The position numbers and the translations under genes are program-made. Shown here piece by piece: positions 1 to 10,373 of a DNA stretch of 64,000 nt (position 1 is the first letter of the stretch; each line of letters begins with the position of its first letter). The notes beneath the pieces are model-generated. The model searched no databases. It was not told where the DNA came from and saw only the letters and a list, made by a program, of their open reading frames with translations. The DNA is from Brachypterus glaber (Eukaryota; Arthropoda; Insecta; Coleoptera; Kateretidae). Location: assembly GCA_958510825.1 (NCBI GenBank), contig OY294052.1:6345816-6409815 (forward strand), read 5' to 3'.

Positions 1-30
1 ATTTGCGTTACGTGATACTTGAACGTTCCC
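1..30. mobile_element. Right end of a GGGAACGTTC-family MITE (PIF/Harbinger-like)
   Basis: The sequence ends in the inverted terminus of the family seen complete at 7867-8104 and 18327-18474 (GGGAACGTTCAAGTATTACG read on the minus strand) and is followed by TTA. The rest of the copy lies outside the window. Confidence 0.6.
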
Positions 31-485
31 TTATATAAAAATCACTGTTATAATAACTAGGTGAATTGATTTTTTTATTAATATATTATTAATCAAAAAA
101 CTATACTTTTTATGCAATTTAAAATAAACAAGTTTGTTTGTTTGTTTGTTTGCGTGGTAACACAATATGTAATACCGATTACCATGCGATTTTAATAAAA
201 TATACCTAAAATAGCATAATAGATTTATAATAGCTATTTAATATTTTTTCCAAGGCTGCTCTGGCAGGTAAATTACATTTTTATTTTGCTATATTAAGTT
301 GGTTTTTTTAATCAGGTCTATTATGTTTCATTGCTAAAAAAATTTATTGTACATATTTTTTTTAATTTGCTACATAATAAGTGATCAAAATTTGCGGTAT
401 ACTTACGGGTTATTAAAAAAAAGGAACATTTATTTAATTAAGAATAGAATAGAATGTGTTAGCTTTGTAAATTGAAGGCTACACA
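31..485. other. AT-rich stretch without recognised gene
   Basis: I see no coding signal here. A short (GTTT)n run lies at about 132-152. The remainder is AT-rich with homopolymer runs. Confidence 0.5.
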
Positions 486-735
486 CACAGAAAAATATTA
501 TCTTAAATCAAGAATGTGTGATTTGGATTTAACGAAGAGAATATATTCTCCTTTAAAGCAAAATTTTGCTTTAAATATGAAAGGATAAGAATATGGTATG
601 CTTGAAAGAAGAATAAATTCTCAAATGTGAAATGGTATGCTTAAAAGAAGAATAGATTCTCTTAAAAGAAAAATATATTCTCTTCGTTATATCCAAATCA
701 CACATTCCTGATTTAAGATAATATTTTTCTTTGTG
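486..735. mobile_element. Foldback element with about 60-bp inverted arms
   Basis: The left arm (about 486-555) and right arm (about 676-735) are inverted copies. Both carry the segment reading AATATTATCTTAAATC on one strand and a matching AACGAAGAGAATATATTCTC-type inner end. The spacer holds degenerate repeats of AAGAAGAATA-type sequence. It is a small non-autonomous palindromic element. The open frames across it are by-products of the repeat. Confidence 0.6.
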
Positions 736-789
736 CACAGTAAAAAATAAAATGGTCCAAACCAAACGAAAAAAATGTATTGCTTTTTT

Positions 790-1010
790 TACGTTTCTCG
801 ACGTTTTATATAAAAAAAATATGATTTTCGTAAAAAAAAATCTGTCTGTCGGTCTGTCTGTCCGGAATATTTCTGACCACGATAACTTAAGAACGCTTCG
901 AGCTAACGACTTCAAATTTGGACCATAGGTTGATTATACAAAGTTCTAGGCTGGGATTGTTTTTGGTAAAAATCGGATTGGAGTAAGGGGGTAAAATGGG
1001 CTAAAAACAA
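790..1010 (+). repeat. TCTG/TCCG-rich dispersed repeat, copy 1
   Basis: The copy has TTTCTCGACGTTTTA, then a run of TCTGTC/TCGG units, then a segment of the type AACTTAAGAACGCTTCGAGC, then GGGGGTAAAATGGG. The same order of modules recurs at 6380-6790, 7075-7340, 36400-36710, 37240-37600, 44230-44430 and 49350-49640. No protein is recognisable. Confidence 0.5.
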
Positions 1011-1146
1011 TTTTTTTAAAAGATTATTTTTTCAATTTATTTTTCGTTTTATAAAAAAGTTCTTTTTTGAAAAAACAAAATTTTGATTTTTTTTTAAATT
1101 TTTTTATATCTTTCGTTTTTGATTTTAATGAACCTAGGCCTATAGG

Positions 1147-1260
1147 AAACGTTCAAGTATTACGTAACCCAAATTTTAATCATTTTGGACCCCCACCCCC
1201 CCCGCATGTAACGCTAATTTTCATATACCATTAACATGGGCATAACACTCCAAAATTTGT
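1147..1260. mobile_element. Truncated GGGAACGTTC-family MITE
   Basis: The terminus is near-canonical (AAACGTTCAAGTATTACGTA) and is followed by the internal C-rich block and the CATTAACATGGGC segment also present in the complete copy at 18327-18474. The right half is missing. Confidence 0.55.
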
Positions 1261-1993
1261 CCATTTTAAAGAAGATAAAAACAATGATACACCTTTAAAA
1301 ACAACGCACGGCAAAAAAAACAAACCTAACTTCTCTCCCGCGCATATCTTGAACTACTGCGCAAATTGTCTGCCAGTCAACAATAACAACGGGCGAGTCT
1401 ACTGTATAATATCTACGTGGAGTGAGGCCGGCAAACTCTTTACCGTAAGACAAGAGGAACTTTGAGTCAAGATAATAACTCTTGATTCTCTGTTACTATT
1501 TTAAATGTCATGCAGTTAAGGAATAAATCCTTGACACAAGGATTTTTCTACCAAAAGAATAATTAAAGGAAACCAAAGTCACAGATAATCTTAAACCGAG
1601 GATACATTATCTTAGAAGAATATTATTACCTCGATTTAAGATAATATAAATCCAAGATAATTTATTATCTTCTGCCAAGATAACCTTTTTTTCTATGTAT
1701 ATATATATATTAAACATTTATCAGGGAGTTGCCGGGGATGAGCAATTTTAAGTGATACAACCATTATTATGACTATTCCATTTAGTATCTATGTGATTGC
1801 ACTGAAACTCCGCATCTACGCACAGCATTTCTTCAGTGGTAACTTTGTTATTATCATAACAGATAGTTTAAATCACTATACAACCTATAATATCTCTTCT
1901 CAGTACAATTTTCCATTATTACACCACTTGAGGTTATGGCAGATCTTTGTTAGACTCTTCGCATACAGGGTGTTTCAAGTAAAGTTACCAATG
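1261..1993. other. Unassigned AT-rich sequence
   Basis: No gene is seen. About 1455-1700 contains repeated inverted AAGATAATA/TATTATCTT words that resemble the arms of the foldback at 486-735, so it is probably another decayed foldback. A short (TA)n run lies near 1695-1711. At about 1966 a CAGGGTGT terminus, typical of TA-inserting elements, is present. Confidence 0.4.
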
Positions 1994-2690
1994 TAGATAT
2001 CCCAAAAACTATAAGAGATAGCTGGTGATCATTTTTATTTTATTATTTTCTCCCGGCTATATTTTATATATGTCTTAAAGTACATTCAAATTAAGCTATT
2101 TCGAAATTGCTAGGTTCCGCATCCGGTTACTTTGGGCGCTAGAAGCTCCAAAAGCTGTGCCAATGAGCTAACAAAAAAATTATTTTTAACTTGCCGAGTC
2201 GATATACATTTATTACATTTAGATTTAGCTATTTCCATAGTTATACACAACAGTTTTAGGGCTAAGGGGGATAAGAACAGTCTTTAAAAAGTGCCTTTTA
2301 CATATGTATGTTATACTTAATTTTTTAAAGAAATAAGAATTTATGAAATGATATTTTGATTAAATGAAAATTATTTCGACTTTTTAGTATTGACATATGT
2401 CAAATGAACTTTTTAAAGTCTTTTGTTACCCCTTGGCTCGCTGAATAATTGTGGAAAACTGTAAAAATAGACTAATCTAAATGTAACAAATGCAATGTGT
2501 TTGACATTTTACCGCCTTTTACCGCCTTTTTGGAGCTTCCAGCACCGAAAAGAACCCGATCCAGGACCTGGCGATTTGCAAATAGCATCCAAATAGCTTA
2601 ATTCGAATTTACTTTAAGACATATATAAATTCCGGCTGGGAAAAAGTAATGAAATAAAAATGGTCACAATCTCTAGACTATTAAGAAGTA
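1994..2690. mobile_element. Large foldback element, about 700 bp
   Basis: Outer arms (about 1994-2150 and 2528-2690) are imperfect inverted copies. They share TATATGTCTTAAAGTA-type words and GAGCTTC/GAAGCTC-type inner ends. A second, inner inverted pair lies at about 2190-2270 and 2425-2500. The ATTATTTTCTCCCGGCT word of the left arm also occurs near 50045, so part of this element is dispersed. No coding capacity. Confidence 0.55.
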
Positions 2691-2784
2691 TAACTATATT
2701 TTGGCACAAACTAAACCCCGAGAGTCCTCACAGTATGGCGTCGCGGTGCAGAGCGTTTTTAAGGAAATGTACTGTGCCAAAAAG

Positions 2785-3090
2785 TACATAACTCGAAAAT
2801 AATAATAATATAGAAAAACATCGTTTTTGGCAACAATTACCCAAAATAATAAGGTACTGTTATTTCAGATTTGAAGAGATTATCTTTATTTGTAAAAAAG
2901 CTATAGCAAATAAACCTAGACCTCCAGTTACTAATAATTCCAGGTACTAGGGGTCCACGTTTATCTGCTATAACTTTTGAACAAATAAAGATAATCTCTT
3001 TAAATTTGGAATGAATGTACCATATTATATTAGGTAATTGTTCGCGAAAACAAAGTTTTTTTATATTAAATCATTTACGAGTTATGTTGT
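2785..3090. mobile_element. Foldback element, about 300 bp
   Basis: Inverted arms share GAGATTATCTTTATTTGT (left) and its complement (right), with ACTCGAAA/TTTACGAGT near the ends. The spacer is short and contains the CCTAGACCTCCAG segment. The arms are imperfect, so this is an old copy. Confidence 0.55.
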
Positions 3091-4392
3091 TTTTGGCCCT
3101 CTTAGTAAATTTCCTCCATTCCAAACGAATTAAGAAAGTCCAAACGAATGCGCCAGGATTTAGCAAGACCTGTGAAGCAATCCGATAACTTTACTGCATA
3201 CTTTATTTCTGCATCCGCACATAACCAATAACAACTATAACGCGTAGTGTTGACAAATGTTTAGAGGCAATTGATCATCACCATCATCAGGGTCCCAGCT
3301 GGCCTTGGCCTTGCTGGACGGCGATCGAGCCAATTGTTGCCTGCGATCGAAGATTGCGTTGAAATTTACATTTGAATACATACAAAGAAATATTATTCTA
3401 ATTTAGTAAATGTGTCAGGCATGGGCGGATTTACTGGGGGGGCATGGGGGGCCAACTCTGCAGTTGTTATGGATCCCCACACCCGTAATCTAAGACAGGC
3501 CTAAGGGGCACCCCCTATCAAATTTTATCCAAAACAAATTACCTTTAATGGGCGCGATTTCACCTTGAGGTGTCAAAATTGACTAAAAATTAAAATAAGG
3601 CCCAAAATTAAAATTTTACATCAAGTGACACCTCATTTGAAAGGTCTTTTGATTACGGTTTCAACAGTTTTTGGCTTTTAAAAATTAGCTTAGGGAACGT
3701 TTGGAACAACCCCTAAAATTTAAATAAAGAATTGAAAGGGCTTTCAAATGACATATGACACTCTATTCAAAATTTAGGGATTGTTCACTCCACTGCTCGG
3801 GGGTTGGGGTGAGGATATTGCGAAACAGAAAAAAAATTGTTCCCCTCCAAACTAAAATTGACCTGTCTGATCGTTTTATTACATCTACGCTATTATCACC
3901 AAAAATCCTCATTTCAAGTTTTCGTTGGTCCACCCTGTATATTTTTTATTGGAAACGTTCTTTCGCTTTGTGTGTTATTGAAGATGGCGTTGAAATTTAC
4001 ATGTGAAAAGAAATGATTGTGCAAAGGCGACTTAATATGATTTATTCTAACATCAACATTGACAGGTATTTTTACTTTTTTACTAGTTCTAAGGGTTCTT
4101 GTTTTTTATTTATTTCCTTTCAGGAATTTGTTTTTTAAAATACTCAGTGCCTAATAAAAATAAAAAAAAATCCCGACATAAAAATTCTTTTTCAAAGACA
4201 TCCATCATTGGTAGGTATGTTATCACCACGTCAAAAACCTGTTGACCAAATTTATTACAATTTTTAAGTGTTGTTATCATACAATCATTATTCTTGTCAG
4301 TATTTTTGAAAAATATTCAGTTTGGGGAAATTCCGATTTTGTGAGGTGTTATTTCTAAAATATCATTACGAATAAATTAAGTAGCATTGATA
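3091..4392. other. Unassigned intronic or flanking sequence with repeat remnants
   Basis: No gene can be supported. Remnants include a GGGCGGATTTACTGGGGGG segment near 3423, resembling a hAT terminus, a TTAGGGAACGTTTGG word near 3690, and a CACCCTGTATA end near 3933, typical of TA-inserting elements. The 83-codon frame at 3755-4006 matches nothing I know. Confidence 0.4.
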
Positions 4393-4454
4393 GTCGATAT
4401 CTCAACTCGTTCAAAAACTAAGAGGGGGGGGGGGGTGACTTTTGGACCGCACTT
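4393..4454. mobile_element. Partial copy of the 69-bp GTGCGGTCC mini-MITE
   Basis: The segment carries TCGATATCTCAACTCGTTCA and ends in TGACTTTTGGACCGCAC. It corresponds to the element complete at 13271-13339 and is expanded by a G homopolymer. The left terminus has decayed. Confidence 0.5.
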
Positions 4455-4534
4455 TATATTAAAATTTCAATAAATCCTGCAAAAAAATCTATAAATACTT
4501 ATATAAGCATCCCGTCGTAAAAAAATAAACTTAC

Positions 4535-4783
4535 CGTTTCGTATGGGAGTAATATTGACAGATTCGATAGTGACGCTATTCGTTCTTTCGGGCAGCCAAC
4601 CCGGTCTCGGGATCTGCTGGGGTTGTTGGTCGTCTTTGGGTGGAGATTCGCGTTCTTCCTTGAGGGGTGGCGTTTCGAAGTTCGTGCGAGGACTAGGACC
4701 GTTAACGGACAGATGGCGGGGTCTCGGAGGTTGCGGAGATGCACTGCGGCCCAATTGGGGTAGACTTGGGGATGCCCTTCCAC
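4535..4783 (-). CDS. osp: outspread (osp) exon: proline/serine-rich linker after the PH domain
   Basis: On the minus strand an acceptor ending TGTTTGTTTAAG precedes 4783 and a GTAAG donor follows 4535. Joined to the single G left over from the exon at 8770-8980, the frame runs open for 83 codons. It begins GGRASPSLPQLGRSASP, contains SPQPPRPRHLS and PRPGWLPERTN, and ends NITPIRNG. Composition is rich in Pro, Ser and Arg, typical of a disordered linker. Insect osp and vertebrate MPRIP have such a linker between the first PH domain and the rest of the protein. The exon is 249 bp with phase 1 at both ends, so skipping it would keep frame. It lies 3,986 bp downstream of the PH exon. I did not find the next exon in 1-4534. 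Assignment rests on frame continuity and position, because linker sequence alone is weak evidence. Confidence 0.8.
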
Positions 4784-4943
4784 CTTAAACAAACAGAAAA
4801 TTAATTAATTAACGCTTGTATATAGTAAACACAAACCACCAAGGGTGTCACGTGATCATATGTCCTTCCCACTTTGCCGTTCATAATATTAGAGCTGCAG
4901 AGAGCTCACGATAATCACGTGTCTATCTTGGTAAACGTGTGCC

Positions 4944-5764
4944 TACACTGAAAGAAATTACATTGAAAAAGTGTAAAAAATACACTCTATAAATGTGTAA
5001 ATTTTACACCTTTATATAAATGTACATCAACATTGATGTGACACTACACACGTGAGGTGATTTTGACCTAGAGTGTGTATTTTTACATCCATACCTTCTG
5101 CAACAATACACTCGGAGCTCAAGAAAGTGTATTTTTATAAACATACCTTTAGCAACAATACACCCGAAGTGTAAAAATCACATACCTGATGTACAAGCCA
5201 GCGAATCGCGGCCGTTAAGGTAGTCACGTGACTCGAGAAGCCAGAAGCCCTGCTTCATCGAGTCTGGTGGCTGTCGACCGTTATATTTGTTTACGTTTGT
5301 AAGATCGTACGTATAATTTTGTGTGTGCTAGATTTTTCAAAGACATAATTGGTAAGTGTTGATTAAAAGTAAATATTTAAAAAGTGTGATTAATACAATA
5401 TCCTTAAAACATACATTTTATAATATTTTACTTATTTAGGCGGTAACACTGGCCTGCAAATTTTGAGTTGTTAAGACATGTGTATGTTTTCTGTTTCTAT
5501 TTTATATTGGTACTTTTTGTAGCGCTGATTACGAATATACGTTTTATTTTTCTGTTGCGTAGTTTTTCCATAAAACACTATTCATAAATAGAAAAATAAC
5601 AAAATGGTTATTCTATTTTTACGCGTTGGTGTAAACTTTACACGCTGGATGTAAAAATATAATACACACCGCATTTATATTAACGCTTCGAGTGTAAATT
5701 CACATCAGCAGCAGCTGCAAGTAAATTATCCATGCACGTTGATGTAAAAATTTATCTCAGTGTA
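4944..5764. mobile_element. TACACTGA-ended repeat element in osp intron
   Basis: The ends are inverted: TACACTGA with a nearby AAATT word at the left and its complement CTCAGTGTA at the right. Subterminal regions are full of GTGTAAA/TTTACAC and ACATCAACATTGATGT words on both sides. The centre (about 5200-5600) is unrelated sequence with no clear frame. Probably a non-autonomous DNA transposon of about 820 bp. Confidence 0.5.
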
Positions 5765-6185
5765 AAAATGCATAGTTTCGGAGTTCCCGGTAAAATGCAT
5801 AGCAAGTCCGACGCTGAATCTATCAGACAGGTATCTCTTCTATTCTTGTAAATCCTTATTGTGCAATAACAGTCTATTGCATAATGAACGAAGAAGTATT
5901 GTATAATGAACAATTAAATAAAATTTAAAATAATAAATTAATGTAATATATTTTTATCTTTAATTGATGTAGCATATAAAATTTACATTCTTTATCGATT
6001 GATTGATTGACTGATTGATTGATTGGGGTTTTTAAGATGGTAAACCTGAATAAAAAAAATATGGAATGTGAAATGAGATAATAGTAAAATACTTTCAAAT
6101 ATGGATGCCCATCAAAGTGCCGTAAAACTTTATTAATATTTTTTCTACAAAGGTTTTGAAAAGCTGACTTTTCGATTCACTTTTT

Positions 6186-6248
<63 letters not shown>

Positions 6249-6379
6249 TGTTTCTTCTTTTAAAGTCTAACAATTTTTTTGAATATAATAGATACTTTTT
6301 ATTTTTTTTTATTTAACCCCCTTTAACTTTTTTTTTGTTGGGGCATTATTTTTAAAAATAATAGGGATCTTCCTCTCAT
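5765..6379. other. Unassigned osp intron sequence with microsatellites
   Basis: No gene is seen. A (GATT)n run lies at about 5997-6026 and a long (TA)n run at about 6188-6244, followed by T-rich sequence. Confidence 0.5.
6188..6244. repeat. (TA)n microsatellite
   Basis: An uninterrupted alternating TA tract of nearly 60 bases. Confidence 0.9.
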
Positions 6380-6790
6380 AGAAATTATTTTTTTCTGAAA
6401 ATTTTGGATCGATCGGATAATTTGTTCTTGAGTTAACGTGTCTACAAAAAACGTTTCATCGGACCAATGAACTAATAACTCTTCTTTCTAGAATACGCAT
6501 ACCGTTAATATAAAGTATCGCCAACATCTCGGTTTGTTTGTAAACAAATAGTAGGTATATTCAGGCCTGAACAATAACAATTACCAGTAACTGGTATTCT
6601 AAGACAGACAAATGTTTATGTTGCCGACGTTTTTGTCAGTTTTTACGAATGAAATGCCTATTCTAGAGAGAAGAGTTATTAGTTCGTTGCATCGGACGGA
6701 CAGACGGACGGACATTTTTAAGGTTTCTTATTTTTTTATGAGATACATTTAGAATAATTTAATTTTTTTATTTTATTAATTTTTTGGCGA
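6380..6790 (-). repeat. TCTG/TCCG-rich dispersed repeat, copy 2, split by a hAT-type MITE
   Basis: In reverse orientation this copy has GTCCGTCCGTCTGTCC, then a CG-containing junction, then TTTTTTGTAGACACGTTAAC and a GATCGATCC block. It is interrupted at CATCGGAC by the insertion at 6465-6689. The uninterrupted relative at 7075-7340 shows the empty arrangement. Confidence 0.55.
6465..6689. mobile_element. hAT-type MITE, copy 1, 8-bp TSD CATCGGAC
   Basis: The inverted ends read CAATGAACTAATAACTCTTC and its near complement ending AGTTCGTTG. Perfect 8-bp duplications CATCGGAC flank it at 6457-6464 and 6690-6697. Eight-base duplications are diagnostic of the hAT superfamily. The interior (TATTCAGGCCTGAA, CAGTAACTGGTATT) is non-coding. 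Sister copies are at 14043, 24574 and 53060. Confidence 0.85.
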
Positions 6791-7074
6791 TTTTGGTAAA
6801 GTCGAAACGAATAAGGTATACTTGTCTCTTGTTCTCAACTCAAATACACTTAGTCTTGTTAATTCTAGCGGATGCATTCAGATGTCCTATTTTTCACATA
6901 TCCGGATGTCGTATTTTTCACACCTATGCATTTTATTTATTTCAAAAACTATAAAATTTTCATTTTAATAACCATTGTAACTATAATTTAATTTACGCAA
7001 AATTTGCGCAACTTTCTGATCACAGTATATATTATACTATCCACAGCGCGTGCGCTAGAATAGTATTATACGGT

Positions 7075-7340
7075 AGTTTCGAATTTCCCAAAATATCCAA
7101 AAACGTCCTAGACAAAAATTATTTGATACAAATGTGTTTTATGAAAAAATATAAAACTTTCAAAATGTCCGTCCGACTGTCCGTCCGATATCGCGTTTTT
7201 TGTAGACACTCCAGAACGAATAATCCGATTGACTTAAAATTTTCATGAAAAATTAGGTTCTATGAGGGGGAAATTTCAGTTGTTTTTGAAAATAATCCCC
7301 TCTAAAAAAAAATATTGGGGGTTAAACTTTTCAAATAAAT
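7075..7340 (+). repeat. TCTG/TCCG-rich dispersed repeat, copy 3
   Basis: The copy has AACGTCCTAGACAAAAATTA, then ATGTCCGTCCGACTGTCCG, then TTTTTTGTAGACACTCCAG, then AGGTTCTATGAGGGGG. The same sequence of modules occurs at 44230-44430. It gives the uninterrupted form of copy 2. Confidence 0.55.
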
Positions 7341-7866
7341 TTAAATAATTATAATTTTTAATTTTTTTTTCTAAATATTCTTGTTTTTCGTAAAAATAAA
7401 TTTAAAAAAATGGTTAAAATTAAAAAAAAAGAAATTGACAAAAAAATTTCAGGAAAAATTAAGTTCTATGATCCCTATTGTTTTTGTAAATAATAAAAAT
7501 AATTTTCAAAAAAAAATTATTTTTTTTTTATTTTTTTTTGAAAATATATTTTTTTTTAATTGGGAAAATGAAATATACCATCCACTATGAATAGTATACA
7601 ATGGAATTCGTAGCATTGTATACCTTCACAGCTTGTTTATTTCTAAGACTTAAAACCATTTACATTTGAATATCATCATTATTTCAAGGCGATTGCCTGA
7701 GGGCAGCTTCGCTTTATTGTTTTAAATAATTTGTTTATCATAAATAAATACTTTTAATGAGACCATAACTTGACAATTATCGGAATACCTTGAAACCCAT
7801 TCAACAATAACTGTGGAGCAGATATGCAAAAACCGATAAATCCACTTTTTGCATATTTTGACCTAA
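7341..7866. other. A/T homopolymer-rich osp intron sequence
   Basis: Long A and T runs dominate 7340-7560. The 69-codon frame here is a low-complexity artefact rich in Lys, Phe and Asn. Nothing else is recognised. Confidence 0.6.
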
Positions 7867-8104
7867 GGGAACGTTCAAGTATTACGTAAAGCAAAATGTA
7901 CCAAAATTCATACACTTCATACCTTGGTTCTCGCGTTATTCAAGGGTGTAGAGATTTCATATTTTGGCTACCCCCCCTAAGACACCCCCTATTAGGGGGG
8001 TAGCCAAAATATGAAATCTCTATAATCTATAATAACGCGAGAACCGGGGTATGAAGTGTATGAATTTTGGTACAATTTGCGTTACGTAATACTTGAACGT
8101 ATCC
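7867..8104. mobile_element. Palindromic PIF/Harbinger-like MITE, TAA TSD
   Basis: The element is almost entirely one long inverted repeat. Each arm carries GGGAACGTTCAAGTATTACG (the right copy has two changes), CATACACTTCATACC and CTCGCGTTAT, meeting at a centre of C and G runs. TAA flanks both sides (7864-7866 and 8105-8107). A 3-bp TWA duplication fits PIF/Harbinger. Confidence 0.75.
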
Positions 8105-8454
8105 TAAGGGAATATTTGGATTTTCTCTCGACGGCCCTGTTCTTCCCTCCAGTCCAGAAATTCTGGAATTATATTGTTGTAACTAAAATGCACTTTTTTA
8201 CAGATCCCTGGTAAAAAAGTAACAATAAAATCTGTAATAATGCATTTAATAGTCTGCTCCTTAGGGAACGTTCAAGTATTACGTAACGCAAATTTTGGAC
8301 GCCAGTGAGTAGTGAAAAAATAACATATAAACCACGGTAAAGAAGACTATTATAGTCTCGCACTCTTACATCCCTCGATATTACGCATCTCGGCATAAAA
8401 TACGCTCAGCTATAAAAAATGTCTTCTCTAAATTTAAGAGAAATTCTAAACCAG
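8105..8454. other. Osp intron sequence with a truncated GGGAACGTTC terminus
   Basis: TTA followed by the family terminus lies at 8271-8300 without a partner. The segment at about 8316-8356 (CCACGGTAAAGAAGACTATT) recurs inverted near 19781-19822. No gene. Confidence 0.5.
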
Positions 8455-8748
8455 AAATATGAAACAAAGTTCCTATAAAGGTTGGTCCAGAAATGAGCCC
8501 TAAGGAAGCTACGGCCCTTCGAAGATGGACATATTGAATGGGGAACAAAAAAAGCACCAATAAATATTTAACGCTTAATAAGTTTAATATTAAAGGAGTA
8601 ATAGCCTTTTAAAAAGTAACATTTTTGGTGGCTGAAAATGTAACTTCTTTACATTTGTTTTTGAAAACTGTTGCTCCTATAGTGTTACACTATGTCATTT
8701 TTTATTTATTTATACTCAATTTTGGCATGCCAGTTACTGATCACCCTG
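8455..8748 (-). mobile_element. Truncated CAGGGTGATC element next to an osp exon
   Basis: Read on the minus strand it starts CAGGGTGATCAGTAACTGGC with TA immediately outside (8749-8750). It runs to the family signature GGTTGGTCCAGAAATGAGCC near 8480. The far terminus is absent or unrecognisable. Its end lies about 20 bp inside the intron from the exon ending at 8770. Relatives: 15972-16705, 21510-22055, 23700-24085, 27690-28045, 47304-47723. Confidence 0.65.
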
Positions 8749-8769
8749 TATAATTACTTTTTTTCTTAC

Positions 8770-8980
8770 CTGGAAATGTCGCATTCCGTTTATGCCGCCT
8801 GGGGAAAACTGCTAATAACTCCGCCCACCATCTTGCATCCTCTCGACTAGCTGCTTTGACAAATGTCACTCTATCAGGACTTGTCAAAGCTAAAGAATGA
8901 GGATGTCCGGTAACTTGCTCGGCGCCAGTAACTTCCAGAACTTTGGACATATCGACTGAGCCTTGTGGCACCGTATCGGG
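8770..8980 (-). CDS. osp: outspread (osp) exon: central and C-terminal part of the PH domain
   Basis: A TTATTTTCAG acceptor lies just above 8980 and a GTAAG donor just below 8770. The 211-bp exon gives 70 codons plus one base, open throughout: [19 protein letters not shown] at the start, then [36 protein letters not shown] and [10 protein letters not shown] at the end. PH domains bind phosphoinositides or protein partners and end in a helix with an invariant Trp; the WW of ARWWAELL sits there. The P-x-TVPQG strand and the HKRNATFPG tail are hallmarks of insect outspread, whose vertebrate relative MPRIP scaffolds RhoA and myosin phosphatase on actin. Frame and phase join exactly to 18158-18223 upstream and 4535-4783 downstream. 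The methionine-initiated frame often called here is not a start; it is intron read-through. Confidence 0.95.
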
Positions 8981-9829
8981 CTGAAAATAAAAATGAAATT
9001 GATTTAACCAGATACACCTAAGAGAAATCACTCTATTTCGACTTATTACTAAATCTATCAAACTAGATTTTATCTAAATTTTAAACATATAATATTACAT
9101 TTTTAACTGAAAATGCAAAATTTTGAAACTTCAAAGTATCTAAACTAGCTCCTAGATGAAAACACCATATTTTAATTTGAATAAAGTAAAATTTTGCCTT
9201 TTTGGACGTTCTTATGTTCTTTAAATGATAAAAATTTCTCCTTTTTAAATTTTAAGCCTTTAACTAATGGGCGTTAGCCGTTGCCGGCCGGCCGGCCGCA
9301 TTTTCCTATAGCTCGTAGGCCGCTTAAAAAGTGCGACAATTGCGGCAAGCGGCTTTATCGCATGCCGACTTGCGGCCGAAAACTGGCCACGAGACAATTG
9401 TTTGCTGGGTTGTTGCTTTGTCTTGTTAGTTTTCTTGTGGTTTAGTTTTTGTTTGAGCGTTTGATACTGATGAGAATTTTCAAAAACTCGACCAGGCCGG
9501 TTAGCGAGGGTATAACATCCAGTGCCCCTAACCTCACTAAGTCTGCCACTGCCCTTTTCATTGGGACATACCGAGCTTTAAGTAGTAAAAAAAACACTGG
9601 TTGGTGTTTGGACTTAGTTATGGCAAATAATACCACATTATAGTGTCAATCTCCTCAAGAGTGAAAGTCCACGCATAAAATGTGCCGAGCAACCAATTAA
9701 AATAAATTCCGTATGATTTTGTATGTTTTAACGTTGTGTATACTTTTTATAAGGAATTTCTCCGCTCGAAACATATACAGTATAGTCAGGAAAGTCTGAA
9801 ATGGAGACACTATTTAATTTTTGTGGAAA
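8981..9829. other. Osp intron, unassigned, with a GC-rich block
   Basis: Mostly AT-rich. At about 9275-9385 a GC-rich block contains GGCCGGCCGGCCG and inverted GCGGC/GCCGC words that can fold as an imperfect hairpin. The frames on both strands at 9442-9643 mirror one another and match nothing known. Confidence 0.45.
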
Positions 9830-9985
9830 GTTAACTCAACCTCATAAAACGTTGTTTTCATACTGAAAAATAACGTTTTTTTTTAGGTTATCTCAAAAAC
9901 TAATCACATGAGGTGCTATTTTGACTTCAAATTCGGATTAAGCACCTCAAAATACATAGGAATACATTGGTTCAAAAAAGGTATA
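9830..9985 (-). repeat. Dispersed repeat shared with 63285-63420
   Basis: Read on the minus strand it contains TGTATTCCTATGTATTTTGA, GAATTTGAAGTCAAAA and GCACCTCATGTGATTAGTTT, in the same order as the plus-strand copy near 63285-63420. No coding signal. Confidence 0.55.
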
Positions 9986-10037
9986 TGACTTTTTTTTTGT
10001 GTGGCTGTGTTATACATCCAGTGTAAATATATACTTC

Positions 10038-10373
10038 ATCCAATACATACAGATAATAAGAGAATTACCAGCTTTATTTTAGATATATAAACTCAATAAT
10101 AACCCCCGCGTGGTTTTTACTTTATTGAGTGGATAATTATTTATTTTACCCACTCAACTGTCTATTGTCAAATTATTTTCTTGTAAATGTCATTAAAATT
10201 TTAAATAAAAATATGAATTACTAACCTATTTATTGGATAAAACCTTGTATGGCACTCATGGGTAAACCGATATTGCCCTCTCGAAAATTAACCTGGTTGG
10301 ATGCCTCGCAGGTTAATTTTCTCATGGGCAATATCTTACTTTACCCACTAGTACCATAAATAACTATTTCCTA
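10038..10373 (-). mobile_element. Hairpin MITE GTTATTTATGG family, copy 1
   Basis: In its own orientation the element starts AGTTATTTATGGTACTAGTG, carries an inverted pair (TAAGATATTGCCCATGAG against a near-complement, with AAAATTAACCT at the hairpin tip), and ends in CTGTATGTATTGGAT. Two more copies are at 32770-33113 and 37958-38273. No target duplication can be read with confidence. Confidence 0.65.

Noticed and set aside
571..915. 114-codon minus frame
   Set aside because: It spans a foldback element and a TCTG repeat. The sequence is low-complexity Phe/Ser/Lys.
4543..4788. Plus-strand frame opposite the osp linker exon
   Set aside because: It is the antisense shadow of a coding exon. 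The minus strand has matching splice sites and phase.
4499..4792. Alternative minus-strand frame across the osp linker exon
   Set aside because: It does not continue the PH-domain frame from the exon at 8770-8980, whereas the frame chosen does.
10038..10373. Helitron with 3' hairpin and CTAG
   Set aside because: Similarity between copies continues past the CTAG, and the hairpin arm itself contains it. No TC/CTRR ends at A-T junctions are consistent across copies.
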